Shown: positions 35,711 through 44,604, counted from the first letter of the stretch. The stretch: 64,000 bases of DNA from Flavobacterium chungbukense (GCF_020805785.1 NZ_JAJGZV010000001.1:620001-684000), one strand, 5' to 3'. A program made the numbers and translations. The notes: generated from the letters alone by a model not told the origin.

Positions 35711-36295
35711 TTACAATCCTAAAGAAGCTTTTATTAGGTTTAAATTTTCTTCAGAATAATTGATTTTTAGCGCTTCTTGATGTCCTTTGTCAGACATTTT
35801 ATCCCAAGTTTTTTTGATAATGTTTTTCAGTTTTTCTTCGTCATGTTTTTGAACGAAAGGCTCTAAATAATATTCAAGGAAAACAAGACAAATAACGTCT
35901 TCTAAAAGTTGTGTTTCGTGGTCTTTTTTAAGTAATTTTTTCTCAATTAAGAAAGAAACGCGGTCTATAAAATTCTGATCGTAACCGGCTTTATCCAAAA
36001 TTTCGGCTGTAGTTTTTGCGTGGAATTTTTTGAGTTCTTCTCTCCATTTTAAATAACCTACACGATCCATCGGATACGATTCGCGTGCAACTTTCCATCT
36101 GCAAATATGTTGTGCTTTTGAGGCAATCTGTATTTCTTCGGATGCATTGGGTTCAAATTGCATCAGTCTTTCGTACATCCTGTTGGAATACAATAATTCT
36201 TTTGGATATTCTTTGTCTTGATCGGTTTCGATGTTTGGATCCTGTGCATTTTCAGCATCAATCCATTCGCTTGCTTTTTGAAAAGGTGTAGTCAT
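35711..36295 (-). CDS. DUF4202 protein linked to nitrite reductase
   Basis: A 194-residue helical protein matching my memory of the DUF4202 family, found next to nitrate/nitrite genes in many bacteria. Histidines and acidic residues are arranged as in HD-type hydrolases (SKAQHICRWKVARESYPMDR, KKFHAKTTAEIL, LEDVICLVFLEYYL). That resemblance is mine and unproven. No signal peptide or membrane segment is present. It lies downstream of nirD on the same strand, 138 bases away with a hairpin between, and just upstream of the kinase gene. Function unknown. Confidence 0.75.
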   Translation of the reverse strand: MTTPFQKASEWIDAENAQDPNIETDQDKEYPKELLYSNRMYERLMQFEPNASEEIQIASKAQHICRWKVARESYPMDRVGYLKWREELKKFHAKTTAEILDKAGYDQNFIDRVSFLIEKKLLKKDHETQLLEDVICLVFLEYYLEPFVQKHDEEKLKNIIKKTWDKMSDKGHQEALKINYSEENLNLIKASLGL

Positions 36296-36372
36296 TTTTT
36301 GGTTTGATAATAGAATTTCAAAGATACGGAATTAAGTAGAAAAGTCGAAAGTCGTAAATGAGATAAAAGAAG

Positions 36373-36414
36373 CAAGAAGCAAGATGATTAAAGTTTTTTA
36401 AATCTTGCTTCTTG
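36373..36414 (-). terminator. Hairpin between nirD and the DUF4202 gene
   Basis: CAAGAAGCAAGAT (36373-36385) and ATCTTGCTTCTTG (36402-36414) form a perfect 13-bp stem with a 16-base loop. It lies 20 bases after the nirD stop, with only a moderately T-rich tail on the minus strand. It could be a terminator or a repeat, since the gaagcaagaagcaag wording is iterated around it. Confidence 0.45.
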
Positions 36415-36433
36415 TTTCTTGCCTCTTAAAATT

Positions 36434-36811
36434 CTAATCTATAAATCCAACAAATACTTCGTCCTCAACTACTTTAATCGGATAAGTCGCAATTTTAAAA
36501 TCGTCTCCGTTTAGGTTAGAACCGTCTACAAGAGAAAAAGTTTTTTTATGCATCGGACAAGCAATTTTCGGAATATCGTCTGTTGATCCTGTCATTCCTC
36601 TTGAAAGTACCATTTCCATTTTGTGCGGACAAGCATTTTGGCAAGCGTACCATTCGTTGCGACGAGTAAAATTAAAAATAGCAATCTGCTTATTTTTGTA
36701 TTTAATGCAGCCACCGCGATTGGTTGGAAAATCTTCTACTTTACCTGCTTTGAACCAAATTGTTGCATCGCTAGCATGAACCGTTTCGTATTGATTTAAG
36801 ATTTCTTCCAT
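36434..36811 (-). CDS. nirD: Nitrite reductase small subunit NirD (Rieske type)
   Basis: A 125-residue Rieske-fold protein, partner of NirB. Both cluster motifs are complete (CPHK and CPMHKKTF), so it should bind a [2Fe-2S] cluster, whereas many NirD proteins have lost these residues. It is cytoplasmic with no signal. It lies 228 bases downstream of nirB with a hairpin and a repeat between, so some transcription may stop before it. Confidence 0.9.
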   Translation of the reverse strand: MEEILNQYETVHASDATIWFKAGKVEDFPTNRGGCIKYKNKQIAIFNFTRRNEWYACQNACPHKMEMVLSRGMTGSTDDIPKIACPMHKKTFSLVDGSNLNGDDFKIATYPIKVVEDEVFVGFID

Positions 36812-36842
36812 TTTGATTTTGTTTTGATTTCCTGTTTCTTAG

Positions 36843-36891
36843 CCCTCTTTTTACAATCATGAGAGTTATGATGGCGCAGTAAAAAAGAGGG
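36843..36891 (-). terminator. Compound hairpin between nirB and nirD
   Basis: CCCTCTTTTTAC (36843-36854) pairs with GTAAAAAAGAGGG (36879-36891), and ATCAT/ATGAT inside form a second stem. It could reduce read-through from nirB or be a repeat remnant. The adjacent stretch 36950-37030 holds a gccgcgaagtcgcaaaggcgcaaag and gactttgagtctttgtggcaag repeat pair. Confidence 0.4.
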
Positions 36892-37039
36892 TAAGAAGGA
36901 CAGCAAACGTTTATTGATTTTTTTTTCTTTTTTTGGAGCTTTTGGTGTTTTGCCGCGAAGTCGCAAAGGCGCAAAGTTTTTTCTTTAAGTTTTTATAATT
37001 TGACTTCGTGACTTTGAGTCTTTGTGGCAAGATATTTTT

Positions 37040-39553
37040 TTAAGTCCAAGCTTTTGGCATTTTTTGATCTCTTAACGGAACAAAAACTGCATTCTCATCT
37101 TTTTCGTCTGAGTTTATAAAGTGATTGAAACGTTTTAATAATCTTGGTTTTTCTAATACTTGTTTCCATTCGCACTCGAAAGTGTTTACCAAAGTCTGCA
37201 TTTCGGCTTCAAGTGTTTCGCAAATTCCCAAACTATCTTCAATAATTACTTGCTTTAAGTAGTCTAAACCTCCGTCTAGCTTTTCTAACCAAGTAGAAGT
37301 TCTGATCAGGGGGCCAGCAGTGCGGATGTAATACATTAAGAATCGGTCCATATATTTGATAACAGTTTCTTTATCAATTTTTTCGGCTAATAAAACAGCG
37401 TGTTTTGGATTTGCACCGCCATTTCCTGCGATGTATAAATTCCATCCGCCTTCAACGGCAATTAGTCCAAAATCTTTTCCACGAGCTTCGGCACATTCGC
37501 GAATGCAGGCCGAAACACCGCCTTTTAGTTTATGAGGAGAACGGATTCCTTTGTATCTGTTTTCGAGTTCGATGGCAAATCCTGCACTGTCGTCCATTCC
37601 GTAACGGCACCAAGCATTTCCAACACAGCTTTTTACGGCACGAAGTGATTTTCCGTATGCATGACCGCTTTCAAAACCATTATCAATTAAGATTTTCCAT
37701 ATTTTTGGCAAATCGCTTAAATGTGCTCCAAATAAATCGACTCTTTGAGCTCCAGTGATTTTAGTGTATAAATCAAATTGCTTAGCAACTTCACCAATTA
37801 CGATTAATTTTTCGGCTGTAATTTCGCCTCCCGCAACTCTTGGAACTACAGAATAAGTTCCGTTTCGTTGAATGTTGGCCAAAAATCTGTCATTTGTATC
37901 TTGAGTTGTAACATGTTTGTTTGCTGTGTCATTGTAAATACTAGAGAAAATAGAAGCTACAACTGGTTTACAAACTTCGCAACCATCTCCTTTTCCATGA
38001 TGATCTAAAACATCATAAAAGTTTTCATATTTATTGATTTTTACCAAATCAAATAGTTCCTGACGTGTGTAGCTAAAATGCTCACAGATTACTTCTTTTA
38101 CTTCTTTTCCTAAAGATTTTTGAGCTGCTTTTACCAAATCTGAAACCATTGGTTTACAGCCTCCACAACCTGAAGTTGCTTTAGTTTCTTTAACAACATC
38201 CGAAAAAGTGGCACAAGATTCGTCTAAGATTTTACAGCAAATAGCACCTTTCGTTACGTTTTCGCAAGAACAAATTACGGCGGTGTCTGGCAAATCCATT
38301 ACACTTCCCATAGAAGAGCCTTCAGAACCGTCACGAGAACCTAAAATTAAATCTTCAGGATTTTTTGGCAATGCCATTCCGTTATTGTAAATCTGAAAGA
38401 GTGAATTGTAATCGCTAGAATCTCCAACTAAAATTCCGCCTAAAAGTGTTTTAGAATCTTTTGTTACATTTATTCTTTTGTATATTCCGCTTAATTTATT
38501 CTCATAAACAATAGCGGTAACATGTTCATTTTCTATAAAAGGATCACCAAAACTTGCCACTTCAACGCCAATTAACTTTAGTTGAGTCGACATATCGATG
38601 GTTTCTCTCATGGTTTTATCACCTTTTAAAATCTGCTCAGCGGCAACATCGGCCATTTCGTAACCTGGAGCAACAAGTCCGTAAATGTTTTGATTATAAA
38701 GTGCCGCCTCGCCAATTGCAAAAATCGAAGAATCTGAAGTCTGCATTTTATTATTTACGACAATTCCGCCTCTAACGCCAACTTCAAGTCCTGAAACTCT
38801 TGCCAGTTCATCACGAGGTTTAATTCCGGCAGAAATAACCAACATGTCGACTTTTAGCAATTCGTCATTAGCAAACATCATTCCTGTTATACTTTCTTTT
38901 CCGTCAATATATTGAGTTGCTTTGTTAAGATGAATTCCGATATTTAATTCTTCAATTTTAGATTGCAGCATATCGCTTGCGCCTTGATCCAATTGTCTTG
39001 GCATCAAACGCGGAGCAAATTCAACAACATGCGGATTCAGGCCTAAATCTCTAACTGCTTTTGCTGCTTCAAGACCAAGCAAACCACCACCTAAAACAGC
39101 AGCTTCTGTAGCGCCTTTTTGTTTTATTTTTCTAGCATAAGCCATTATAGCATCCAGATCTTCGATAGTTCTGTATACAAAAACACCTTCTTTTTCTACA
39201 CCTTCAATTGGTGGAACAAAAGCAGAAGAACCCGTTGCTAAAACTAAGTAGTCGTACGTATGTGTTTTGCCTAAGTGCGTGTGAATTGTTTTTACATCAC
39301 GATTAATATCTGTAATTAATTCAGATGTGTTTAGAATAATATTGTTTTGTAAGTACCATTCTGTTGTTGACAATGATAAATCATCTGCCGTTTTTCCTCC
39401 AAAATATTCACTTAAGTGAACACGGTCATAAGCTCGCCTTGATTCTTCACCAAAAACGGTAATCTGATACTTTTCTTGTCCTGATTTTGCAACGAATTTT
39501 TCGCAAAATTTATAACCAACCATGCCGTTTCCAACTACTATTACTCTAATCAT
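37040..39553 (-). CDS. nirB: NAD(P)H-dependent nitrite reductase large subunit NirB
   Basis: An 837-residue cytoplasmic enzyme reducing nitrite to ammonium. Order: FAD/NAD-binding reductase domain (VIVVGNGMVGYKFCEKF; LGGGLLGLEAAKAVRDLG), two BFD-like [2Fe-2S] segments (CSCENVT to TSGCGGCKP, about 425-480, and GCEVCKPVV, about 520-540), then the siroheme/[4Fe-4S] reductase with CVGNAWC and CIRECAEARGKDFG. Length is normal for NirB. It is followed by nirD. Its promoter carries a perfect TAAGTA-N4-TACTTA palindrome over the -7 element, with an expected leader of only about 20 bases. Confidence 0.96.
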   Translation of the reverse strand: MIRVIVVGNGMVGYKFCEKFVAKSGQEKYQITVFGEESRRAYDRVHLSEYFGGKTADDLSLSTTEWYLQNNIILNTSELITDINRDVKTIHTHLGKTHTYDYLVLATGSSAFVPPIEGVEKEGVFVYRTIEDLDAIMAYARKIKQKGATEAAVLGGGLLGLEAAKAVRDLGLNPHVVEFAPRLMPRQLDQGASDMLQSKIEELNIGIHLNKATQYIDGKESITGMMFANDELLKVDMLVISAGIKPRDELARVSGLEVGVRGGIVVNNKMQTSDSSIFAIGEAALYNQNIYGLVAPGYEMADVAAEQILKGDKTMRETIDMSTQLKLIGVEVASFGDPFIENEHVTAIVYENKLSGIYKRINVTKDSKTLLGGILVGDSSDYNSLFQIYNNGMALPKNPEDLILGSRDGSEGSSMGSVMDLPDTAVICSCENVTKGAICCKILDESCATFSDVVKETKATSGCGGCKPMVSDLVKAAQKSLGKEVKEVICEHFSYTRQELFDLVKINKYENFYDVLDHHGKGDGCEVCKPVVASIFSSIYNDTANKHVTTQDTNDRFLANIQRNGTYSVVPRVAGGEITAEKLIVIGEVAKQFDLYTKITGAQRVDLFGAHLSDLPKIWKILIDNGFESGHAYGKSLRAVKSCVGNAWCRYGMDDSAGFAIELENRYKGIRSPHKLKGGVSACIRECAEARGKDFGLIAVEGGWNLYIAGNGGANPKHAVLLAEKIDKETVIKYMDRFLMYYIRTAGPLIRTSTWLEKLDGGLDYLKQVIIEDSLGICETLEAEMQTLVNTFECEWKQVLEKPRLLKRFNHFINSDEKDENAVFVPLRDQKMPKAWT

Positions 39554-39579
39554 GATTTCTTTAATTAAGTATTACTACG

Positions 39580-39613
39580 CAAATATAAGTATTTATACTT
39601 ATTTAAATACGTA
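39580..39613 (-). promoter_or_regulatory. nirB promoter with TAAGTA-N4-TACTTA palindrome
   Basis: TAAGTA-TTTA-TACTTA (39586-39601) overlaps the -7 element TATATTTG (complement of 39580-39587). The string TACTTATATTTG is identical to that in the moeA promoter. ATACGTA lies just upstream at 39607-39613, and another at 39673-39679. Confidence 0.6.
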
Positions 39614-39821
39614 AAATATTTATTTTTTATCTAGAGGTTAGTTTTGAATAACTAAGTATTTTATGAAATCGTATACGTAGTAAGGGTTTTTGACAAAGTT
39701 GATGATTTGATAATTTATAAATTTGAAAAGATTCTAAATAAGCTTTTCAAAAAAATGTCGTAAATTCATAGGAATTTTATGGTTGTTTTTCTTCAGAAGA
39801 ACTTTTTTAAACGGAAATCCT

Positions 39822-40595
39822 ATGAAAAGAATACTTTTAATATTGTTGTCATCCATTTTGATGATAAGCTGTAAAACGGCAACAAGCAAAGAATCACAAG
39901 CGAAAGCATCTTCAGGAAATTCTCAAGAAGATTTGAATTTTTATTTTAAAGCAACTGGAAACGAACCGTTTTGGGGAATTAAAATAGGAAATGACCAAAT
40001 TGTTTTTACGTCTTTAATTATAGGAAAAGAAAGCATTGCATTTCCGTCTGTTGAGCCTATTCGTGCAATGGACGCGAATGTGAGAATGTATAAAGTAAGT
40101 AACGAAACAACATCGGCTACTATAACTCTCCAGCAATTGGATTGCCAAGACTCAATGTCTGGCGCGATTTCTCCGTACAGTGTTAAGGTTGAGATTAAAA
40201 ACAATTCGGAATTAGAAGCTAAAAAGTTAAGCGGATGCGGAAAGTTTATTACAGACTATCGTCTTCATGATATTTGGGTATTGGAAGAATTAAATGGTTA
40301 CAAAGTTTTTGCAACTGATTTTCAGAAAGAATTTCCAAGACTTGAAATTAATTCGACAGAAAATAGATTTTCAGGATTTGGTGGCTGTAATTCAATTACG
40401 GGACAGATTTTTTATGAGAAAGATGTTTTGCGTTTTACCAAAGTAGTTTCGACTTTAATGGCCTGTCCAACCGGAAATAAAGAAGGAGATTTTTTAAAAG
40501 CACTTCAAAGCACAACCAGTTATTCTATTGAAAATAACAGATTAACACTTTCGAATCCTTCTGGCAAATTGATTGTTTTTAAGAAGGTAGATTAA
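39822..40595 (+). CDS. META-domain lipoprotein with N-terminal COG3650-like domain
   Basis: A lipoprotein with signal MKRILLILLSSILMISC, whose lipobox cysteine begins the mature protein. I chose the ATG at 39822 (257 residues) over 39783 because the signal peptide starts there. Mature domain 1 (about 40-140) has FYFKATGNEPFWGIKIGNDQIVF, a pattern of COG3650-type domains. Domain 2 (about 150-257) is a META/HslJ-type domain with LEELNGYKV, GFGGCNSITG and MACPTGNKEGDFLKAL. HslJ-like domains are linked to stress resistance in other bacteria; the role here is unknown. It is not part of a neighbouring operon. Confidence 0.85.
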   Translation: MKRILLILLSSILMISCKTATSKESQAKASSGNSQEDLNFYFKATGNEPFWGIKIGNDQIVFTSLIIGKESIAFPSVEPIRAMDANVRMYKVSNETTSATITLQQLDCQDSMSGAISPYSVKVEIKNNSELEAKKLSGCGKFITDYRLHDIWVLEELNGYKVFATDFQKEFPRLEINSTENRFSGFGGCNSITGQIFYEKDVLRFTKVVSTLMACPTGNKEGDFLKALQSTTSYSIENNRLTLSNPSGKLIVFKKVD

Positions 40596-40622
40596 TTACT
40601 ATTTGTTTTTACCGAATTTTTG

Positions 40623-40718
40623 TCATTTCGACGAAGGAGAAATCTTCGTAAGTAGCTCCGTAAAGAAAAGCCAATCTTTGAGGAGCTTCTCGTGGAGATT
40701 TCTCCTTCGTCGAAATGA
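40623..40718. repeat. 96-bp palindromic intergenic element (tcatttcgacgaagg family)
   Basis: TCATTTCGACGAAGGAGAAA plus TCT (40623-40645) and its exact complement (40696-40718) are separated by 50 bases, which themselves pair partly (agtagctcc/ggagctt). It has no coding capacity and could fold into a long hairpin. A related copy lies at 42209-42290. Confidence 0.75.
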
Positions 40719-40758
40719 GAATATTGTGTTGAATTCCTTATTTTAATTTATTACACAA

Positions 40759-42045
40759 TTATTCCAACAATTCCTTAGGTTGTTCATCTTCTGGCTCTTC
40801 TTCAATAAAATCCAATTCTAAAGCTTTGACTGTTTGCACGGCATTTCCAGCAATACCACGAATTGAGCCGTACATTCCTAAAGTGTTGTGAACTACTTTT
40901 TCAATCTGTTTTTCGCGCTGTTTCCAGATTCTTTGCATCGCTCTTTTTTCTGATTCTAGATCGCTTTGCATTTGTGTAAAACCTTCTACTATTCCTTCTA
41001 CTTGTAAGCGGAATTCATTGCTCGTTAAAAAATCATACAGCATCGACATTTTATCGCCTTTGTTTTCCTGTGCTTGAACGGCTTGACTTACCTGAATTAA
41101 AGATTGACGCAAGACAGCACTTAAGCCTTTAAATTCCTCATAAGTACAAATCCAAATTCCATCTCGCATTCCCATTCTTTCCATTCCAGAAGGCATAACT
41201 TCGGTTACTAAAACGCCGATATTTGCTCTTTTGGTTCTAATATCATTTTTGAATTTTTCTATCCAAGATGGTTGAAAGGCTTTAGTTCTTTTACTTTCAT
41301 AATAAATTGAACCACAATTTTGCACTTCGCGTGTATTTACTATCTGAAGACAGTCGGCTCCGTTGGCCCCTTTTTTAATTTCATCAATGCTGTCTAGCGG
41401 AAAATTGTTTGCAAGCCATTCTTCAATTGCTAATTCCATTACTTCGCCTTGCAGTTGCATTGAGCCTTGTTCCTGCTTGCGTTTCATTTCTTCGGTCAGC
41501 TTCTTTTGTTCTTCAAGCTGTTTTTGAAGTTCTTTGAATTTCAGTTCGTTTTTATCGTCTTCTTGCTTTCTGATTTTTTCACGTTCCAAAGCCAATTGTG
41601 TATTTAATTGCTTTTCAGCTTCAGCTTGAATGGCATCTTTCATTTCCAGTTTTTCGCGCTGTAATTTGGCAATTTCACCTTCCATTTTATTTAATTCCCT
41701 GATTTTTTCAGATTTTTCAGAAAGCTCTTTTTCCATCAAAAGCAAACGATCTTTATTTTCTTCTTCTAATTTGGCTTTTAGTTTTTCAGAAATTTCTTTT
41801 TCAGCCGTTTTTTTCTCACGCTCCAAACGCTCGGCAAAAAGTTCATTTTCCTGTTTTTTCTTCGCCTCAAAGTCGGCTTTAGCTTTTTCGAATTGTTCGT
41901 TTTTAAGTTCTAATTCTTTATTTTGAATGGTAGCTTTTTGTTGAAATTCTTTTCGTATGCTATCCTCCAATTGATGTTTTAAAACATCATTGACATCGAT
42001 AGGGGTTCCGCAGTTAGGACACTGAATTGAAGATTGCTCAGCCAT
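40759..42045 (-). CDS. DUF2130 coiled-coil protein
   Basis: A 428-residue protein of the DUF2130 family. It starts with CPNCGTPIDVNDVLKHQLE, a half zinc-ribbon. A long charged coiled coil (about 25-200) follows, then a conserved globular domain with NFPLDSIDEIKKGANGADCLQIV and YYESKRTKAFQPSWIEKFKND. The D...E-x-K spacing in that domain resembles a restriction-endonuclease-like fold. This is an observation, not a proven activity. It appears monocistronic. Confidence 0.85.
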   Translation of the reverse strand: MAEQSSIQCPNCGTPIDVNDVLKHQLEDSIRKEFQQKATIQNKELELKNEQFEKAKADFEAKKKQENELFAERLEREKKTAEKEISEKLKAKLEEENKDRLLLMEKELSEKSEKIRELNKMEGEIAKLQREKLEMKDAIQAEAEKQLNTQLALEREKIRKQEDDKNELKFKELQKQLEEQKKLTEEMKRKQEQGSMQLQGEVMELAIEEWLANNFPLDSIDEIKKGANGADCLQIVNTREVQNCGSIYYESKRTKAFQPSWIEKFKNDIRTKRANIGVLVTEVMPSGMERMGMRDGIWICTYEEFKGLSAVLRQSLIQVSQAVQAQENKGDKMSMLYDFLTSNEFRLQVEGIVEGFTQMQSDLESEKRAMQRIWKQREKQIEKVVHNTLGMYGSIRGIAGNAVQTVKALELDFIEEEPEDEQPKELLE

Positions 42046-42149
42046 TTTGTATTGATTTTATTTGTAGAATTATAGTTTGCTAAGATATTTAAAAGTTATC
42101 TTTATATGATGTGGATTTCTGTACTAAATTGTAACGATTTTTTGTTATG

Positions 42150-42364
42150 GCCACGAAGGTGCTAAGACGCAAAGTTTTTTTCTTTTTCTACGTTATCCAT
42201 ATCGTATGTCATTTCGACGAAGGAGAAATCTCCACGCAAAGATTTGCTTCGCCTGTTCGCTATCGCTCGGGTCTCCTTCGTCAAAATGATAAAAATCAGA
42301 AAAAAATCCTCTTAATCTTTTTAATCTGTAGCAAAAAAACTTTGCGTCTTAGCGTATTTGTGGC
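42150..42364. repeat. Nested repeats forming the gap before the LysR gene end
   Basis: GGCCACGAAGGTGCTAAGACGCAAAG (about 42149-42175) is inverted by CTTTGCGTCTTAGCGTATTTGTGGC (42340-42364). Between them lie a tcatttcgacgaaggagaaatct element (42209-42290) and a 33-base unit gatttgcttcgcctgttcgc... (42241-42273) that occurs identically at 47603-47635. The outer repeat runs into the LysR coding sequence and encodes its last four residues and stop codon. Confidence 0.65.
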
Positions 42365-43230
42365 AATAAAAACTCAACAGCCGCTTTTGTAATTTCAGAA
42401 TCGTCTTCTTTTGACGTAATAATAGAAACATCAGTAAAAAGATTTACTTTTTTCAGTTCAATAAAACCGATGTCCGAATCCTGATTGTTTTTTGCAATAT
42501 TAGAAGGAACGATTGAAATTCCCAATCCATTTTTGACTAATTGTACAATTGAGTTGATGTTATTCGCTTCGTGAATAATTTTTGGTGTGAAGCCATAAAA
42601 AGCACAAAGCTCCAATAAGACTTCATGATAATGCGGTGCATAATCTTTGTTGAAGAAAACAAATGTTTCGTCTTTTAGCTTTAAAATCTCATTTTCAGAT
42701 TTAATCTGGAAGAAATTTTTACTGTAAGCCAAAGAAAATCCATCTTTAAACCACAAATGAGATTTTATTTTTGGGGAATGTATAGGTGATCTGATAATTC
42801 CCATTTCAATTTTACCTTTTTCTAAAGCATCGATCTGTTTGCTTGTGGAAACTTCAAAAAGCTTGAAATTCACATAAGGAAATTGAGTTTTTAAATGTTT
42901 TATTAAATCTGAAATAATAGAAGAATAAATTGAACTGATATATGCAATTCTAAATTCGCCCGAAACGTTCTCTGCGATCTTTTTTGTTTTCACGCTAATA
43001 TGTTCCAAATTTTCCAAAAGTGCGATTACTTCTTTTTTAAAGTATTTTCCAGCTTCGGTCAATTCTACTTTTTTATTATTTCTAATAAAAAGCTTTGCGT
43101 GAAGTTCTTCTTCTAATTCTGCTATTTGTCGGCTCAATGGAGGCTGAGAAATATATAATTTTTCTGAAGCTTTTGTAAAGTTCAGTTCTTCGGCTACAGC
43201 CAAAAAATATTTTAAATGACGTAATTCCAT
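42349..43230 (-). CDS. LysR-family transcriptional regulator
   Basis: A 293-residue LysR protein. The N-terminal winged HTH is clear (MELRHLKYFLAVAEELNFTKASEKLYISQPPLSRQIAELE), followed by a periplasmic-binding-like effector domain (about 90-290). The C-terminal PQIR and stop lie in a dispersed repeat. A perfect 15-bp palindrome directly before the start codon fits autoregulation. The target is unknown; the divergent methyltransferase gene 298 bases away is a possibility. Confidence 0.92.
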   Translation of the reverse strand: MELRHLKYFLAVAEELNFTKASEKLYISQPPLSRQIAELEEELHAKLFIRNNKKVELTEAGKYFKKEVIALLENLEHISVKTKKIAENVSGEFRIAYISSIYSSIISDLIKHLKTQFPYVNFKLFEVSTSKQIDALEKGKIEMGIIRSPIHSPKIKSHLWFKDGFSLAYSKNFFQIKSENEILKLKDETFVFFNKDYAPHYHEVLLELCAFYGFTPKIIHEANNINSIVQLVKNGLGISIVPSNIAKNNQDSDIGFIELKKVNLFTDVSIITSKEDDSEITKAAVEFLLPQIR

Positions 43231-43231
43231 G

Positions 43232-43279
43232 ATACTTTTAAAGTATTGTTGATTGATAAAAATAGTATTTTTAAAGTAT
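43232..43279. promoter_or_regulatory. Likely LysR operator before its own gene
   Basis: ATACTTTTAAAGTAT (43232-43246) is a perfect palindrome with the T-N11-A form expected of LysR boxes. AGTATTTTTAAAGTATTT at about 43264-43281 is a second, similar copy. The rest of the gap to 43528 shows only a loose promoter-like AT-rich region. Confidence 0.55.
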
Positions 43280-43528
43280 TTATGAAAGGTATAGTTTTGG
43301 TTTTAAGTTAAATGTTAGAAGTGAAACGTAAAAGTGAAAGAGCTGGAGCGAATAACTCATAGCAAAAAACTTATAACTTTTTAAAATAAATAAGCCTCTC
43401 ACAGGTAGAGCAGATGTAGCATATTATTAGTTTTAGATAAATCATCTTAACCAAAATATTCCAATCATATAATAGCAAAAAGATTCGCTCAATCTGCTCA
43501 ATCTTTGGGAGTTTAAAAACAGAAAGCT

Positions 43529-44236
43529 ATGAAAAAATCAACTATTACAGAAATTAAAGAACGGTTTGATAATGATGTCGAACGATTTTCAAATCTAGAA
43601 ACAGGACAAGTTGCTACAATTGATGCCACGATTTCTTTAGAATTAATTACCGAAGCTTCCAAACGTATAGTTCCAAATGCAAAAAGTGTATTAGATGTTG
43701 GCTGTGGCGCTGGAAATTATACTTTAATGATGTTGTCTAAAATGCCAAACTTGAATTGTACTTTGGTCGACTTGAGTTTACCAATGTTGGATCGCGCTTT
43801 TGAAAGGGTTTCTGGAGTTACAAACGGAAAAGTGGAAATCAAACAAGGTGATATTCGGGAAGTAGATTTACAGGAAAACAGTTTTGATATTATTTTGGCT
43901 GGTGCAGTTTTGCATCATTTGCGAGACGATCAGGATTGGGAAACAACTTTTGCTAAATTATTTAAATTATTAAAACAAGGTGGCTGTTTGATGATTTCAG
44001 ACTTAATTACACAAGACACGGATTTATTAAATGAATATACTTGGCAGCGTTACGGTGATTATTTGGAGGGAATCGGAGGGGAGCAATACCGTCAGAAGGT
44101 TTTGGATTACATAGAAAAAGAAGATTCTCCGAGATCTATGAATTATCAATTGGATTTAATGAAAAAAGTGGGTTTTTCTAAAGTCGAAATTTTACATAAA
44201 AATATGTGCTTCGGAGCTTTTGGCGGAATTAAGTAA
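43529..44236 (+). CDS. SAM-dependent methyltransferase (class I)
   Basis: A 235-residue methyltransferase with motif I SVLDVGCGAGNYTLMML (about residues 54-70), acidic TLVDLSLPMLDRA, motif II FDIILAGAVLHHL and LKQGGCLMISDL. It resembles the UbiE/Methyltransf_25-type group with unknown substrate. It is transcribed alone, divergently from the LysR gene. Confidence 0.88.
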   Translation: MKKSTITEIKERFDNDVERFSNLETGQVATIDATISLELITEASKRIVPNAKSVLDVGCGAGNYTLMMLSKMPNLNCTLVDLSLPMLDRAFERVSGVTNGKVEIKQGDIREVDLQENSFDIILAGAVLHHLRDDQDWETTFAKLFKLLKQGGCLMISDLITQDTDLLNEYTWQRYGDYLEGIGGEQYRQKVLDYIEKEDSPRSMNYQLDLMKKVGFSKVEILHKNMCFGAFGGIK

Positions 44237-44250
44237 AGTTTTTTATAGCC

Positions 44251-44316
44251 AAGAATTCACGAATTAGTTTTAAAATCCATATACAGGGATTTAAGATTAA
44301 TTCGTGAATTCGTGGC
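44251..44316. repeat. gccacgaattcacgaatta inverted repeat
   Basis: AAGAATTCACGAATTA (44251-44266) and TTAATTCGTGAATTCGTGGC (44297-44316) form an inverted repeat around a 30-base centre, between converging genes. It may act as a bidirectional terminator and belongs to a repeat family also seen near 18260 and 47650. Confidence 0.5.
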
Positions 44317-44325
44317 GGAAAACGT

Positions 44326-44604
44326 TTATAAAATCTGTGCAGTTTTGTAAACTTGAATTGGGCTTGAAACCAGTGTTTCGGTTTTTTTAATAAATTCCTG
44401 AAGATAAGACTGGCTGTTGTGTAAATCTAAACCAGGCTGATCTTTCCACTCTTCCCAAAGAATAAAAATATTTTCAGAAGTATGCAAATCATAACGAATA
44501 CAAGCAGCTTCTTTTCTAGTTTCATTTACTAGATGTGTCAGTAGATTTTGAACTTCGATTAAGTTCTCAGGTTTACTTTTTAAAATTGCGGTAATTGAAA
44601 TCAT
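44326..44604 (-). CDS. YgiN-like antibiotic-biosynthesis-monooxygenase-domain protein
   Basis: A 92-residue ABM-domain protein (ferredoxin-like dimer): MISITAILKSKPENLIEVQNLL, then ACIRYDLHTSENIFILWEEWKD, then HNSQSYLQEFIKK. In E. coli the similar YgiN is a quinol monooxygenase encoded with mdaB. Here it follows an MdaB-like gene with a 4-base overlap, so the same pairing and quinone chemistry are likely. Confidence 0.85.
   Translation of the reverse strand: MISITAILKSKPENLIEVQNLLTHLVNETRKEAACIRYDLHTSENIFILWEEWKDQPGLDLHNSQSYLQEFIKKTETLVSSPIQVYKTAQIL

Noticed and set aside
42147..42392. Plus-strand 81-residue ORF before the LysR gene
   Set aside because: It is made almost entirely of dispersed repeat sequence and overlaps the LysR 3' end. 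No independent start or family pattern.
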